Shown: positions 17,209 to 25,321, numbered from the stretch's first letter. The stretch is DNA of 36,386 nt from Candidatus Kaiserbacteria bacterium (GCA_016214605.1 JACROD010000007.1:1-36386); one strand, 5' to 3'. Numbers and translations are program-made. The notes: generated by a model from the letters alone, not told the origin.

Positions 17209-17246
17209 GACTGACACTCCTTCATCTGATCTTAAGGGTCTTTGCA

Positions 17247-17252
17247 TATACT
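17247..17252 (+). promoter_or_regulatory. Probable -10 box for the 93-residue gene
   Basis: TATACT at 17247-17252, preceded by TGCA, without a convincing -35 box. Confidence 0.35.
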
Positions 17253-17261
17253 GGTAACAGT

Positions 17262-17666
17262 GGAGAGGGTTCTGCTCAGTCAGCATAGCAACAAAACAAA
17301 CAGAGGAAACAAGACCATGATCACTAGTGAGAATCTCAACAAGACCGGCGCTCTTCAAGTAGCGGGATGCCAAGACTTGGCGCTTGCTCTCAGTGGCGAA
17401 GAAGGCAGGTTCGTTGTCACCACGCCCGACGGCACTACTTTGATCGCCGATGTGGCGGCCGGCCATTCTATCACCGGCCTCCGTATCCTTCCGAAGATGC
17501 CGTCCCTGACAACCTTCAGCTTCGTCAAGGTTGGCGAGATGCAAAAAGAAGCTTACGAGATATCCGGGCAACCCGGATCAGAATCCGAGCAGAGTTAGAG
17601 AAGCTCCCAGAAATAGACTTTCGTACGTATTCTGAACGAGCAGCAATCTGACACAGAACCCTCTCC
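17262..17666. repeat. 13-bp inverted repeats flanking the 93-residue gene
   Basis: GGAGAGGGTTCTG (17262-17274) and its exact reverse complement (17654-17666) lie in the 5' and 3' untranslated regions of the same gene. They could be ends of a mobile cassette, or let the mRNA ends pair. Confidence 0.7.
17317..17598 (+). CDS. Small cytoplasmic protein of unknown function, 93 aa
   Basis: A small soluble protein without a signal peptide, with a beta-rich central part (GRFVVTTPDGTTLIADVAAG) and a polar C-terminal tail. I do not recognise the family. The start at 17317 is chosen because AGAGGAAAC lies about ten bases upstream; an in-frame ATG at 17242 would start before the likely -10 box. It has its own terminator (17705-17738) and is enclosed by 13-bp inverted repeats. 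It lies between the detached uvrD-like tail and the detached hsp20 tail, so it is probably imported cargo. Confidence 0.65.
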   Translation: MITSENLNKTGALQVAGCQDLALALSGEEGRFVVTTPDGTTLIADVAAGHSITGLRILPKMPSLTTFSFVKVGEMQKEAYEISGQPGSESEQS

Positions 17667-17704
17667 AACTACAAAGTTCTGTAGCGCTTATACGTGCGAC
17701 CACT

Positions 17705-17738
17705 CGAGCCATGTCATATCACACATGGCTCGTTTTTT
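17705..17738 (+). terminator. Strong intrinsic terminator of the 93-residue gene
   Basis: CGAGCCATGT (17705-17714) pairs with ACATGGCTCG (17723-17732), followed by TTTTTT. Confidence 0.9.
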
Positions 17739-17761
17739 GCGGTGATGCGGACATCGGGTAT

Positions 17762-17790
17762 AAATGTAGGACATCCGATGTCCTACATTT
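17762..17790. repeat. 29-bp palindrome abutting the hsp20 tail copy
   Basis: AAATGTAGGACAT (17762-17774), loop CCG, and the exact reverse complement (17778-17790). The last base is immediately followed by the first base of the hsp20 tail copy. Confidence 0.85.
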
Positions 17791-17842
17791 CCCCAAGGTC
17801 AACAAAAACCGCCAGACCAAACTCAAGGTCCGAGCGCGATAG
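17791..17842 (+). pseudogene. Detached near-identical copy of the hsp20 3' end
   Basis: These 52 bp match hsp20 16597-16648 at 50 positions and encode PKVNKNRQTKLKVRAR and the TAG stop. The two differences (AAG to AAA, CGG to CGA) are both silent. Homology begins exactly at the palindrome edge and ends at the stop codon. Confidence 0.95.
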
Positions 17843-17854
17843 ATAAAAAGAAGG

Positions 17855-17879
17855 GGGCGACTCCCCTGAAGAGTCGCCC
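17855..17879 (-). terminator. Intrinsic terminator of the 62-residue membrane-protein gene
   Basis: GGGCGACTC (17855-17863) pairs with GAGTCGCCC (17871-17879). On the minus strand it is followed by CCTTCTTTTTATC. Confidence 0.85.
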
Positions 17880-17884
17880 GAATG

Positions 17885-18073
17885 CTAGCGTTGCTGCTTA
17901 AAATTATAGTAGACCATAAGGCCGATTAACACCGTCATGAACAAGGCAAGGACTGTCGCCACAGGGCTGCCGACCATGTAAAAGATGTGGACCATCTTGA
18001 GAGCGAGGACCATCGCCACGCAATATGCGGTCTGCAAGGCGATATATCCCCAGTTTTTCCGGTTACCAGACAT
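17885..18073 (-). CDS. Small two-helix membrane protein, unknown function
   Basis: A 62-residue protein with two membrane helices (IALQTAYCVAMVLALKMVHI and SPVATVLALFMTVLIGLMVY) and a basic C-terminus (NFKQQR). No family recognised. AGGAGG lies five bases before the ATG at 18071-18073. It has a strong terminator, and its likely promoter is embedded in the end of the upstream helicase-nuclease gene, whose stop codon is 28 bp before this start. Confidence 0.75.
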   Translation of the reverse strand: MSGNRKNWGYIALQTAYCVAMVLALKMVHIFYMVGSPVATVLALFMTVLIGLMVYYNFKQQR

Positions 18074-18100
18074 TGAATCCTCCTATCTCATTCCGACGAG

Positions 18101-18129
18101 ACTATATCATCAGCCCCCGAAGGGTACAA
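18101..18129 (-). promoter_or_regulatory. Promoter embedded in the 3' end of the uvrD-like gene
   Basis: On the minus strand TTGTAC (18129-18124), 17 bp, then TATAGT (18106-18101). The -35 box lies in codons for the CEYCTL stretch, and the -10 box overlaps the TAG stop codon of the helicase gene. Confidence 0.55.
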
Positions 18130-21098
18130 TATTCGCAATCCTCCGTGTCGCACTTTTTGTCCCAAAAGGCGAGGGTGTAGATCTCCCCTGCCACGCGCTC
18201 GATCGTCTCCTTCAATGCTTTGACCATATCCGCATCGTAGAGGAATGTATGTACGGCGGTGTTGCCTTTCGCGTCCGGCTCGATGAATTCGAGCGTGAGC
18301 CGCGCGGGCCGCTCCATCTGGCCGAGCTCCAGCAAGATACAATAAAAGTCGAGCTGGCGCTTGTAATCCCCCGTCGCATTCTTGGTGCCGCCTTCGAGTT
18401 CGTTGCGGGATTTGTGTTTGCCGGTCTTGTAGTCGATCACGTGCACCGAGCCGTCGATGTTGAATTCGATCACATCGATCAGACCGCGGAGCAAAACCTG
18501 TACTGGCGCACCACCCGAAAGAGGCATATATACCTCGAATTTCTTTTCACAGAGGACGCGGAATTGATAATCTGCCTTGTTGCGCTCGTACCAATCCGTG
18601 AGCGCACGTGTACCCTTTTTCTGCGCGTCGGCATACGAGGTCGGAGTGAAGCCTTGTTGGTCGATCGACACTTGCAGGTATTCGAGTAGGAGTGAGAGCG
18701 GCTGATACTGCTGCGACGAAGCGCACATATCGCGAAAGAGTCGGAGCGCATTGTGCAGGGCATTGCCATAGAGCGAGCTTGGCGTCGGCTTCTCGGGGAT
18801 ACGTACGAGATTGCGGTAAAAGTACTTCCACGGACAATCAAGGTAATTATTGAGCGCGGTCGCCGAGAGTCCCTGCTCCACAAATGCATCTATTAGAAAT
18901 TGTTGATCGCTCAATGAATGCTCCGCGGCGGGCTTCATGGCAAACATGGCCTCGGGTGCGACCGTCGCCTCAAAAGCACCCGTGTCGACTCGTGCGATCA
19001 GCGCAGGATCGATCTCCATCATGAATTGCGCGATGGTGCTCTCCTTGGATCGCGCACTCGAGGTGACGCCGTATGAGACAGATACATAAAGCTTGGCACG
19101 CGTGAGCGCTACATAGAATAGGCGGCGTTCGTCTTCGGTATCGGTGTCGGGTACCGCGGCCAGTGTCGAAAGCGGGAGTGTGTTGCGCGACGTGCGATTG
19201 CCCCATTTGCCATCGCGTGCGTGGATGATATAGACATATTCGTATTCGAGGCCCTTGCTGCGATGCGCGGTCACAAGATGTACGGCGTTGGTGCGCTCTT
19301 TGGGCTGGGTGTCGGGCTCGATCTCGATACCATACTCCTCATAGAGCCCGAGATCGCGGACAAAATCACGACCGGTGTAGAGCGCCTGTGTAGAGCTCAG
19401 GGTCTCGAGCGTATTGGCCAATCCGCGTATGGCATTGAGGATCGTGATCGAATCCGGCCGTGAGAGGACATGTGTGAGTAAGCCACTCTCGTGAAGTACA
19501 TGATCGAAAAAGTCGCGGGCGGATTCTTCCTGGGCGATCTTGGCGAGCCTCTGAACAGTCTGCGCGACCTCGTGCGCTTTTTCTGCATGGTAGACCTTCG
19601 CTTCTTTGAGGTGATCCTTGGAAGAGATTACTTCGAGATACGGCAAGCGCTTCTTTTGGGCATAGATCAAGACCTTGTACGTGTCGCGCGCGTCGATCCC
19701 CACCCAAGAGAAATGCAATACATGTGCCAACAGCTCGTCGCTGCCGATATGCGTACACAGACGCAGGTACGTGACCAGCTGCATGATCGCATGATTGGTA
19801 AAGATGTTGCTTTTGGAATCAAGGGTGTGGAGGATACCAAGGTGTGAGAGTGCGCGCGAGATCGGGAGCGCGTCGGCATTGGTGCGATAGATGATCGCGA
19901 TATCGCCAGGACTCACACCTTCAGATATTCGCTCCTGAATATTTTGTGCGACCCACGCGATCTCCATTTCTTCGCTCGTGAAGGTGCGTTCTTCGAGCAC
20001 CGCGAGATGCGGCTCGGCGAGCTTGCTCAAGAGCCACGGATGGCGCTCTGCAGGTATGGATTCTCGCATGAGCGAATGCGCCGCATCGAGCAGTACTGAC
20101 CCCGAGCGATATGAATCGACGAGCGGGATGAGCTTGGCCGTGGGAAACTTCTCGTGAAAATACGCGAAACTATCGAGCGACGCGCCCTGAAACCGAAAGA
20201 TCGCCTGCTTCTCGTCGCCAACGATAAAAAGATTGGGCGATGGATCATATGAAGTGAGCAATTCGAGCAGTGTATTCTGTGCACCATTGGCGTCTTGGTG
20301 TTCGTCCGCGAGAATGTAGAGATACTTTTCCTGCACGACGAGCAAAAATTCGCTGTCGGTCTGTAGTGCACGCACGACCTCGCCGATCATGTCCTCAAAG
20401 TCGAATTTCTTTTTCTCGGTGAGCTTTGCTTCGTACCACTCAAATACCAGACCAAGCTCGCGCTCTTTTTTGAGCCGATCGATCTGCGTCTGCACGGCGC
20501 CTTTCATCTTGCCTTTGTGCGCGCCTTTTTCATGGAATGACTCAGGGTCTTTTTCCAGTTTCTCGATAAGCTCTTGGGTCTTCGCGAGCACTTCGGCCGG
20601 GACCTTGTGCTCGCGCTTGAGCGTACTGATCGCAGAGCGCGCGGTCTGCACATAAAAATACGGATCGCCAAAAGGCTTGAGCTTCTCGAGCGGGAGCGAC
20701 TCGATCGCTTCGCGGATATAGATGATCGATTCGATGTCGGTGAGGGCCTTGGAGCTGATGATGCGGGGAAAATATTCCGGATGCGAATGAATGATGTCAT
20801 TGCAAAATCCATGAAAGGTGTAGATCTTGACCTTGTATGCGGTGGGGCCAATGAGCTTGAGGAGGCGCTGCTTCATGGCGTCGACCCCCGCCTCGGTAAA
20901 GGTGAGTGCCAGGATCCCATCGGGAGGCGTATCGGTCTGCGTGAGGATATTGGCGATGCGTAGGGCGAGGATATGGGTCTTGCCGGTGCCGGGGCCTGCC
21001 ACCACCATCACCGGGCCGTTTATTGCGTCTACGGCCTGTTTTTGGGCATTATTGAGGCCTTTGTAGGCCGTATTGAAGATCGGATGCACCTTGGTCAT
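18102..21098 (-). CDS. UvrD/Rep-type helicase fused to an Fe-S PD-(D/E)XK nuclease (AddB/Cas4-like)
   Basis: A 998-residue superfamily 1A helicase, probably acting on double-strand breaks in the manner of AddAB/RecBCD. Walker A VAGPGTGKT is at about residues 33-41, followed by GILALTFTEAG (motif Ia region). Walker B reads ILADEHQDA near 264, where most relatives have DEFQD. Later motifs include FVVGDEKQAIFRFQGA-like FIVGDEKQAIFRFQG, VHLVTAHRSKGLEY and RLFYVALTRAK. The C-terminal nuclease domain has C755 in DCPWKYFYRNL, the catalytic core VIDYKTGK near 888, and the closing Cys triad in KKCDTEDCEYC near 980-989; these four Cys would hold a 4Fe-4S cluster. I chose the Met at 21098 because TACAAT with an upstream TGC lies 7 nt before it, giving a leaderless mRNA; in-frame upstream Met codons add non-conserved residues. 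Confidence 0.93.
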   Translation of the reverse strand: MTKVHPIFNTAYKGLNNAQKQAVDAINGPVMVVAGPGTGKTHILALRIANILTQTDTPPDGILALTFTEAGVDAMKQRLLKLIGPTAYKVKIYTFHGFCNDIIHSHPEYFPRIISSKALTDIESIIYIREAIESLPLEKLKPFGDPYFYVQTARSAISTLKREHKVPAEVLAKTQELIEKLEKDPESFHEKGAHKGKMKGAVQTQIDRLKKERELGLVFEWYEAKLTEKKKFDFEDMIGEVVRALQTDSEFLLVVQEKYLYILADEHQDANGAQNTLLELLTSYDPSPNLFIVGDEKQAIFRFQGASLDSFAYFHEKFPTAKLIPLVDSYRSGSVLLDAAHSLMRESIPAERHPWLLSKLAEPHLAVLEERTFTSEEMEIAWVAQNIQERISEGVSPGDIAIIYRTNADALPISRALSHLGILHTLDSKSNIFTNHAIMQLVTYLRLCTHIGSDELLAHVLHFSWVGIDARDTYKVLIYAQKKRLPYLEVISSKDHLKEAKVYHAEKAHEVAQTVQRLAKIAQEESARDFFDHVLHESGLLTHVLSRPDSITILNAIRGLANTLETLSSTQALYTGRDFVRDLGLYEEYGIEIEPDTQPKERTNAVHLVTAHRSKGLEYEYVYIIHARDGKWGNRTSRNTLPLSTLAAVPDTDTEDERRLFYVALTRAKLYVSVSYGVTSSARSKESTIAQFMMEIDPALIARVDTGAFEATVAPEAMFAMKPAAEHSLSDQQFLIDAFVEQGLSATALNNYLDCPWKYFYRNLVRIPEKPTPSSLYGNALHNALRLFRDMCASSQQYQPLSLLLEYLQVSIDQQGFTPTSYADAQKKGTRALTDWYERNKADYQFRVLCEKKFEVYMPLSGGAPVQVLLRGLIDVIEFNIDGSVHVIDYKTGKHKSRNELEGGTKNATGDYKRQLDFYCILLELGQMERPARLTLEFIEPDAKGNTAVHTFLYDADMVKALKETIERVAGEIYTLAFWDKKCDTEDCEYCTLRGLMI

Positions 21099-21138
21099 GG
21101 GGATGATTGTAGCATTTGTCATCCGGCAACCCGGGTAC

Positions 21139-21166
21139 TTGCAAATATAATTGCATGTGTTAAAAT
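21139..21166 (+). promoter_or_regulatory. Promoter of the 54-residue membrane-protein gene
   Basis: TTGCAA (21139-21144), 16 bp, then TAAAAT (21161-21166), 27 bp before the ATG. Confidence 0.55.
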
Positions 21167-21193
21167 AAACATCGGAAACTCGGAGGACCGACA

Positions 21194-21358
21194 ATGATCG
21201 CCAAAATTGAACGCGAATTCGCCAAGTTCGCGAAAATCCCGGAAGATCAGCAGAACCATCATTTCAGTGACTTTGAACACCGTGTGATAGGCCGGTTGGC
21301 AGGCCTTGCAGCGGCCGCCATCATCCTTTTCGTTATCGGCGACGGGATATTCTCATAA
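21194..21358 (+). CDS. Micro-protein, 54 aa, one C-terminal membrane helix
   Basis: Reads MIAKIEREFAKFAKIPEDQQ, then a charged stretch, then a membrane helix (GLAAAAIILFVIGDGIF) ending at a TAA. GGAGG at 21182-21186 lies seven bases before the ATG. The gene is bracketed by its own promoter and a strong terminator, so it looks real despite its size. It is a tail-anchored-like protein of unknown function, divergent from the helicase-nuclease gene. Confidence 0.75.
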   Translation: MIAKIEREFAKFAKIPEDQQNHHFSDFEHRVIGRLAGLAAAAIILFVIGDGIFS

Positions 21359-21365
21359 TAGCCAT

Positions 21366-21400
21366 ACGGCCGGAACGCAAGTGTCCGGCCGTTTGATTTT
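21366..21400 (+). terminator. Intrinsic terminator of the 54-residue gene
   Basis: ACGGCCGGA (21366-21374) pairs with TCCGGCCGT (21384-21392), followed by TTGATTTT. Confidence 0.85.
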
Positions 21401-21440
21401 GATGCATTTTGGCTGTGCACAACCCCTTGCCTTTCCCAAT

Positions 21441-21462
21441 AGGAGGAGTACTATCTCTCCTC
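21441..21462 (+). promoter_or_regulatory. Leader hairpin upstream of the kinase-like gene
   Basis: AGGAGG-AGTACTATCT-CTCCT can fold in the 5' leader of the 236-residue gene, about 50 bp before its start. Whether it regulates anything is unknown. Confidence 0.3.
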
Positions 21463-21513
21463 GGTGGCTTAAGAAATGCCAATTTTTCCGAAACCGAAAC
21501 AGGGAGTAAATAC

Positions 21514-22221
21514 ATGTCGCCTACGAAAAAAGCTCTTTTTATTGCTGTTGGCGGTCTTCCCAGTACGGGCAACGAGACCCTCTTTCAGGAACTTGGATCT
21601 TCGCTCGCGGATACATATCCGGATCGAACAATTGAGCTTCTGCGTGGTCCACTCGACTTCTATCCTCCGCCGTTTATGCTCGGCGAGGAAGAACGTCTCG
21701 AACCAGCTATCTCTAAAATGGACCGGTACTGGGAGATTGGCGCCGCCTACGCTAGGGAGACTATATTGCCTGCGTTGTGTCGCAGCGATATTGTTCTCGT
21801 CAAAAGCTTCGGCTTGGCGATAGCGACGCGTGCGACCGCATACAATCTGGGACCGGACGACCTCGCAGAGGCACTCCGGAAACATCACGATGAAAAAATA
21901 CCTAAATTCGTCACCTTCGGTCCGCCGACCTACGTGATTCCCACGACACCTTGCATGGATGCAGGTATTGAACAAGTGCTCGCTTATATGCGCAAAAGGC
22001 GTCCCGGGGAATTAAAGAGAGTTCCGGAAGAAGAGTTGAGAAGATATCTCCTGCATCAGGTGTATATTTTTAATCACTACTTCCAAGGCACCGACCAGAA
22101 GAAACCAATCTTCTTGGACGCCAGGGACAGTCATTCGACAATGGTCGAACAGGCACTCGACATACTTGTTCCGATGGCCGATAAGCACTTCGCTATCATG
22201 CGGTGCAAAGCGGTCGCTTAA
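21514..22221 (+). CDS. Thymidylate-kinase-like P-loop protein with degenerate Walker A
   Basis: A 236-residue protein whose layout resembles small nucleotide or deoxynucleoside kinases. An N-terminal strand runs into a glycine-rich loop (FIAVGGLPSTGNETLFQELG). A later segment YWEIGAAYARETILPALCRS resembles the lid-side helix before the DRY region of thymidylate kinase, and there is a VLVKSFGLAIATR strand. The Walker A Lys is absent (TGNET where GKST/GKTT is expected), so ATP use is doubtful. The assignment rests on pattern only. The start at 21514 follows GGGAG; an in-frame ATG at 21409 lies before the leader hairpin. Convergent with the hyf operon. Confidence 0.5.
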   Translation: MSPTKKALFIAVGGLPSTGNETLFQELGSSLADTYPDRTIELLRGPLDFYPPPFMLGEEERLEPAISKMDRYWEIGAAYARETILPALCRSDIVLVKSFGLAIATRATAYNLGPDDLAEALRKHHDEKIPKFVTFGPPTYVIPTTPCMDAGIEQVLAYMRKRRPGELKRVPEEELRRYLLHQVYIFNHYFQGTDQKKPIFLDARDSHSTMVEQALDILVPMADKHFAIMRCKAVA

Positions 22222-22240
22222 GATCGCTTGTAAAGCAAAA

Positions 22241-22275
22241 AGACCCGAGAGCTATTCGCTCCCGGGTCTTAATCT
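22241..22275. terminator. Bidirectional terminator between the kinase-like gene and hyfG
   Basis: AGACCCGAGAGC (from 22241) pairs with GCTCCCGGGTCT (to 22269), then TAATCTTTTTAT on the plus strand. A-rich sequence before the stem gives a T-run on the minus strand. Confidence 0.85.
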
Positions 22276-22291
22276 TTTTATGTTTTATCTG

Positions 22292-23833
22292 TTAGAGATC
22301 CGTGCCCGAGTATGAGAGATTGAGGCTTTTGTTACACAGCGGGAAGTCCGGCACGATGTTGCCCGGGCCGATCTCGCCAAAAAGCGCCCAGTTCATAAAT
22401 GACGGATCGGAAATCGCGCAACGGTCGATGCGGCCGCCTTCGTCGAGGCGCACCCAATCAATGATCGCGCCACGCCAGCTCTCGGCCCACCCGAGAGCTT
22501 CGCCTTCACGCACTACCACCGCCGTCTGTGCTTCACCCTCCGGAAGCTTTTCGAGGCACGAACGGATGATGCGGAGCGATTCCGCGACCTCTCGCGCACG
22601 CACCTTGAATCGCGCGGCGACGTCACCCGAGGATTCTGTCGCGACCAAGACACCGAGGTCGGCATAGCCCGCATATGGATGATCGCGGCGCATGTCGATG
22701 CCGACGCCGGAGGCGCGCGCGGCCACGCCGCGCGCGCCATAGTCGATCGCCGCCTCTCGCGAGAGAACCCCGGTCGTCTCAAAACGCTCCATCAAGCCGT
22801 CGCTCGCAAATGCGATGTCGAGGATCGCCTGCAGATCTTTTTCGGTCTTTTTGAGGCTGTTCAAAATATCCATCACTGCTTCCGCAGATATATCATGTGC
22901 TCCACCCAGCGTGATCGCGCCGCGCAAAAAGCGGTGCCCCGTGAGCGAATCATGCAGGCGACGCAGTTCTTCGACCATACGGAAACCTTGTGCCGCCATA
23001 AAGGTGAATCCCGTGCCGTTGCCGGCGATATTGCCGATATCGAAGATATGCATCGTGATGCGCTCAAGCTCGCTCCACACGACACGCAGTGCACGCGCAC
23101 GCTTAGGCACCACCGTGCGGCACGCACGCTCCACCGCCTCGGCAAAAGCGAGCGTATGAGCGACCGGCATATCGCCGGAAATACGCTCAATGAATGGGAG
23201 TGCCTGCGCAGGCAGTTTGCCTTCTACCAGCTTTTCGATACCCTTGTGTGTGAAAAAGAGTTTGCCTTCGAGCGAGAGGATACGCTCGCCGCGCACATTG
23301 AATCGGAAATGTCCCGGCTCGATGATACCCGCATGAATAGGGCCGACCGGAATCTCATAGATGCCAGTGCCCTCGACCGCGTGCATCGGATACGGCACCT
23401 GTGCATGTGCGAGCTGAGTATCGACCGCAAAATCCTTGCGGAGCGGATAGGTACCCTCGGGGATGTTTTCGTGATGAATGAGTCGGCGCCAATCCGGATG
23501 TCCCTGCGCCACGATGCCAAACTGATCGTGCATGAGACGCTCATACCAATGTGCCGCCATGATCGTGCGTGTGAGCGACGGATACGTGCGATCCTCGGCA
23601 GATACGTCGCATTTGAGCGTGAGGAATCCTGAGACCGCCACCGAGAAGACCGCGTGCACTCCATAGGTCTTGTGTGCTGCACGCTCATCGGTCGCGTACA
23701 TGAAGACGAGCGGTGCGCCCGCGGCCACGCATTGGTGCGCCATATCCGCGAAGCTCGCCACAGGCACCAGCACAGCCGCCTCCCCCGTCGCGCTTGTCAA
23801 ACCGATATCTGAAAGTAGTGATCGTATGTCCAT
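22292..23833 (-). CDS. hyfG: HyfG/HycE-like large subunit (NuoC-NuoD fusion) lacking NiFe ligands
   Basis: A 513-residue subunit of a group-4 hydrogenase-like or complex I-like enzyme. Residues about 20-135 are the NuoC-like domain (HWYERLMHDQFGI, GHPDWRRLIHHE, PLRKDF). The NuoD-like domain follows, with VGPIHAGIIEPGHFRFNV and FFTHKGIEKL. Real NiFe subunits bind the metals by two CxxC motifs. Here the first site reads ERISGDMPVAH (216-226) and the second reads DPSFMN (476-481) in place of DPCxxC, so no Cys ligand remains. It ends VPDFPLCNKSLNLSYSGTDL, a conserved-looking C-terminus for this subfamily. Last gene of the operon, 3 bp after hyfF. It fits the energy-converting-hydrogenase-related (Ehr) type better than a working hydrogenase. 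No Hyp maturation genes are in the window. Confidence 0.9.
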   Translation of the reverse strand: MDIRSLLSDIGLTSATGEAAVLVPVASFADMAHQCVAAGAPLVFMYATDERAAHKTYGVHAVFSVAVSGFLTLKCDVSAEDRTYPSLTRTIMAAHWYERLMHDQFGIVAQGHPDWRRLIHHENIPEGTYPLRKDFAVDTQLAHAQVPYPMHAVEGTGIYEIPVGPIHAGIIEPGHFRFNVRGERILSLEGKLFFTHKGIEKLVEGKLPAQALPFIERISGDMPVAHTLAFAEAVERACRTVVPKRARALRVVWSELERITMHIFDIGNIAGNGTGFTFMAAQGFRMVEELRRLHDSLTGHRFLRGAITLGGAHDISAEAVMDILNSLKKTEKDLQAILDIAFASDGLMERFETTGVLSREAAIDYGARGVAARASGVGIDMRRDHPYAGYADLGVLVATESSGDVAARFKVRAREVAESLRIIRSCLEKLPEGEAQTAVVVREGEALGWAESWRGAIIDWVRLDEGGRIDRCAISDPSFMNWALFGEIGPGNIVPDFPLCNKSLNLSYSGTDL

Positions 23834-23836
23834 AGA

Positions 23837-25315
23837 TTATGTGATGACCGCCGCTAAATGTTGGAGGAGCTCTTTGCCGGGTGCGGTCCACAGGGACACG
23901 CCGACCGCGAGGATAAGTACCACGTGGAGCAAGAACGCCGTATGCGAGATACCCCAATGTTCACCGACCTCTTCGGGCTCGATCGCATTGCCCTTGAGGT
24001 ATTCACGCGAGAAGAGCATCGGCATAAAGAGCCGCACGAATCCAGCCAAGATGATCGTGAGCGCTACAAGGACCAGCACCATGGCGATAGGATGATCCAC
24101 AATACCGGTCGAGATGATGAGATATTCACTGAGGAAAAGCGGCGACGGTGGCACAGCGAGCAGAGCCAATATACCGATCAGGAAGAACGCGCCCGAGTAC
24201 GGCATGATGCGCATGACATCACCCACCCGCTCGAATTTGGTGCTCTTGAAACGCAGGAGAATATTGCCCGCATCGAAGAAGAGCATCGACTTGATCAGTG
24301 CATGACCGATCATATGGATCGCTCCGGCGATCACGCCCACGCCGCCGAGCCCGATCGAAAAAGCCATGAGCCCCATGTGCTCGATACTCGAGTATGCGAG
24401 GAGGCGCTTGTAGTCGGTCTGCAAGAGGATGAACGCGGCCGGCACAAGGACCGAAAGCACGCCAAACCACAGCAAGAGATCGTTGGTCCAGACATTTGAT
24501 CCCATTGATCCGTCCACGAGCGCCTTGTAGCGAAGGATCGCGAAGAGCGCGGCATTCAAAAGCACGCCCGAGAGGATGCCCGAGATCGGCGATGGCGCAC
24601 GACTGTGCGCATCCGGAAGCCATGCGTGCATCGGGACGAGACCGACCTTGGTGCCGTATCCGATGAGGATAAAGGCAAACGCCACACGCAAGAGATCAGG
24701 CGAGAGCGTCGGCGCGATCGAGAAGAGGTGCGTCCATTCGATAGCCTTGAGTCCCTCGACGACGTCGACCGCCGAGGCGGCATAGTACACACACAAGAGC
24801 CCCATGAGCCCGAGCGAGATGCCAGTCGAGCAGAGGATCAGATATTTCCATGCGGCTTCAAGCGAGCCCTGACGCGCGTAGAATGCCACCAAAAATGCCG
24901 TCGCGAGGGTGGTCGCTTCGAGCGCGACCCACATGAATCCGAGATTATTGGAGACGACCGTGGCGAGCATGGAGAGGACGAAGAGCCCGAGCAGTGCAAA
25001 GTATCGTCGCAACATCGGCACCGACACGGCGTTTTCTTCCACCTCTTCCTTGAGATACGACATGCTCGAGATGGTCGCCGTCCACTGGACAAAAGAGATC
25101 AAGAGCACCATCAAGCTCGAAAGCGAATCGAGATACCAGAGCCCGCCGGAGAGTACGACCGATGAACCGAGGAGTGTCGGCCACGCCGCATACACGCCCA
25201 TCGCGAAGACGAGCGTACTCACGGCGACAGCACTCGTCGAGATCGCGCGCGCAGAGCTGCCGATGAACGGCACGATCGCCATGATGAGACAAAGTATGAG
25301 AAGAAGTGTGATCAT
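23837..25315 (-). CDS. hyfF: HyfF-like proton/cation-translocating membrane subunit (NuoM/N family)
   Basis: A 492-residue Mrp-antiporter-like subunit with about 14 membrane helices; E. coli HyfF is about 526 residues. Ion-path residues are kept: the Glu in FMWVALEATTLATAF, the Lys in GYGTKVGLVPMHAWLPDAHS, and the Lys in GHALIKSMLFF. LLAYSSIEHMG is also typical. It ends 3 bp before hyfG and begins 6 bp after hyfE, so translation is likely coupled. Confidence 0.93.
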   Translation of the reverse strand: MITLLLILCLIMAIVPFIGSSARAISTSAVAVSTLVFAMGVYAAWPTLLGSSVVLSGGLWYLDSLSSLMVLLISFVQWTATISSMSYLKEEVEENAVSVPMLRRYFALLGLFVLSMLATVVSNNLGFMWVALEATTLATAFLVAFYARQGSLEAAWKYLILCSTGISLGLMGLLCVYYAASAVDVVEGLKAIEWTHLFSIAPTLSPDLLRVAFAFILIGYGTKVGLVPMHAWLPDAHSRAPSPISGILSGVLLNAALFAILRYKALVDGSMGSNVWTNDLLLWFGVLSVLVPAAFILLQTDYKRLLAYSSIEHMGLMAFSIGLGGVGVIAGAIHMIGHALIKSMLFFDAGNILLRFKSTKFERVGDVMRIMPYSGAFFLIGILALLAVPPSPLFLSEYLIISTGIVDHPIAMVLVLVALTIILAGFVRLFMPMLFSREYLKGNAIEPEEVGEHWGISHTAFLLHVVLILAVGVSLWTAPGKELLQHLAAVIT

Positions 25316-25321
25316 AAGTCC

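Noticed and set aside
17134-17571. A 145-residue protein on the minus strand
   Set aside because: Only its last 22 residues or so resemble a real protein (the uvrD-like tail); the rest is antisense to the 93-aa gene, which has its own ribosome site and terminator.
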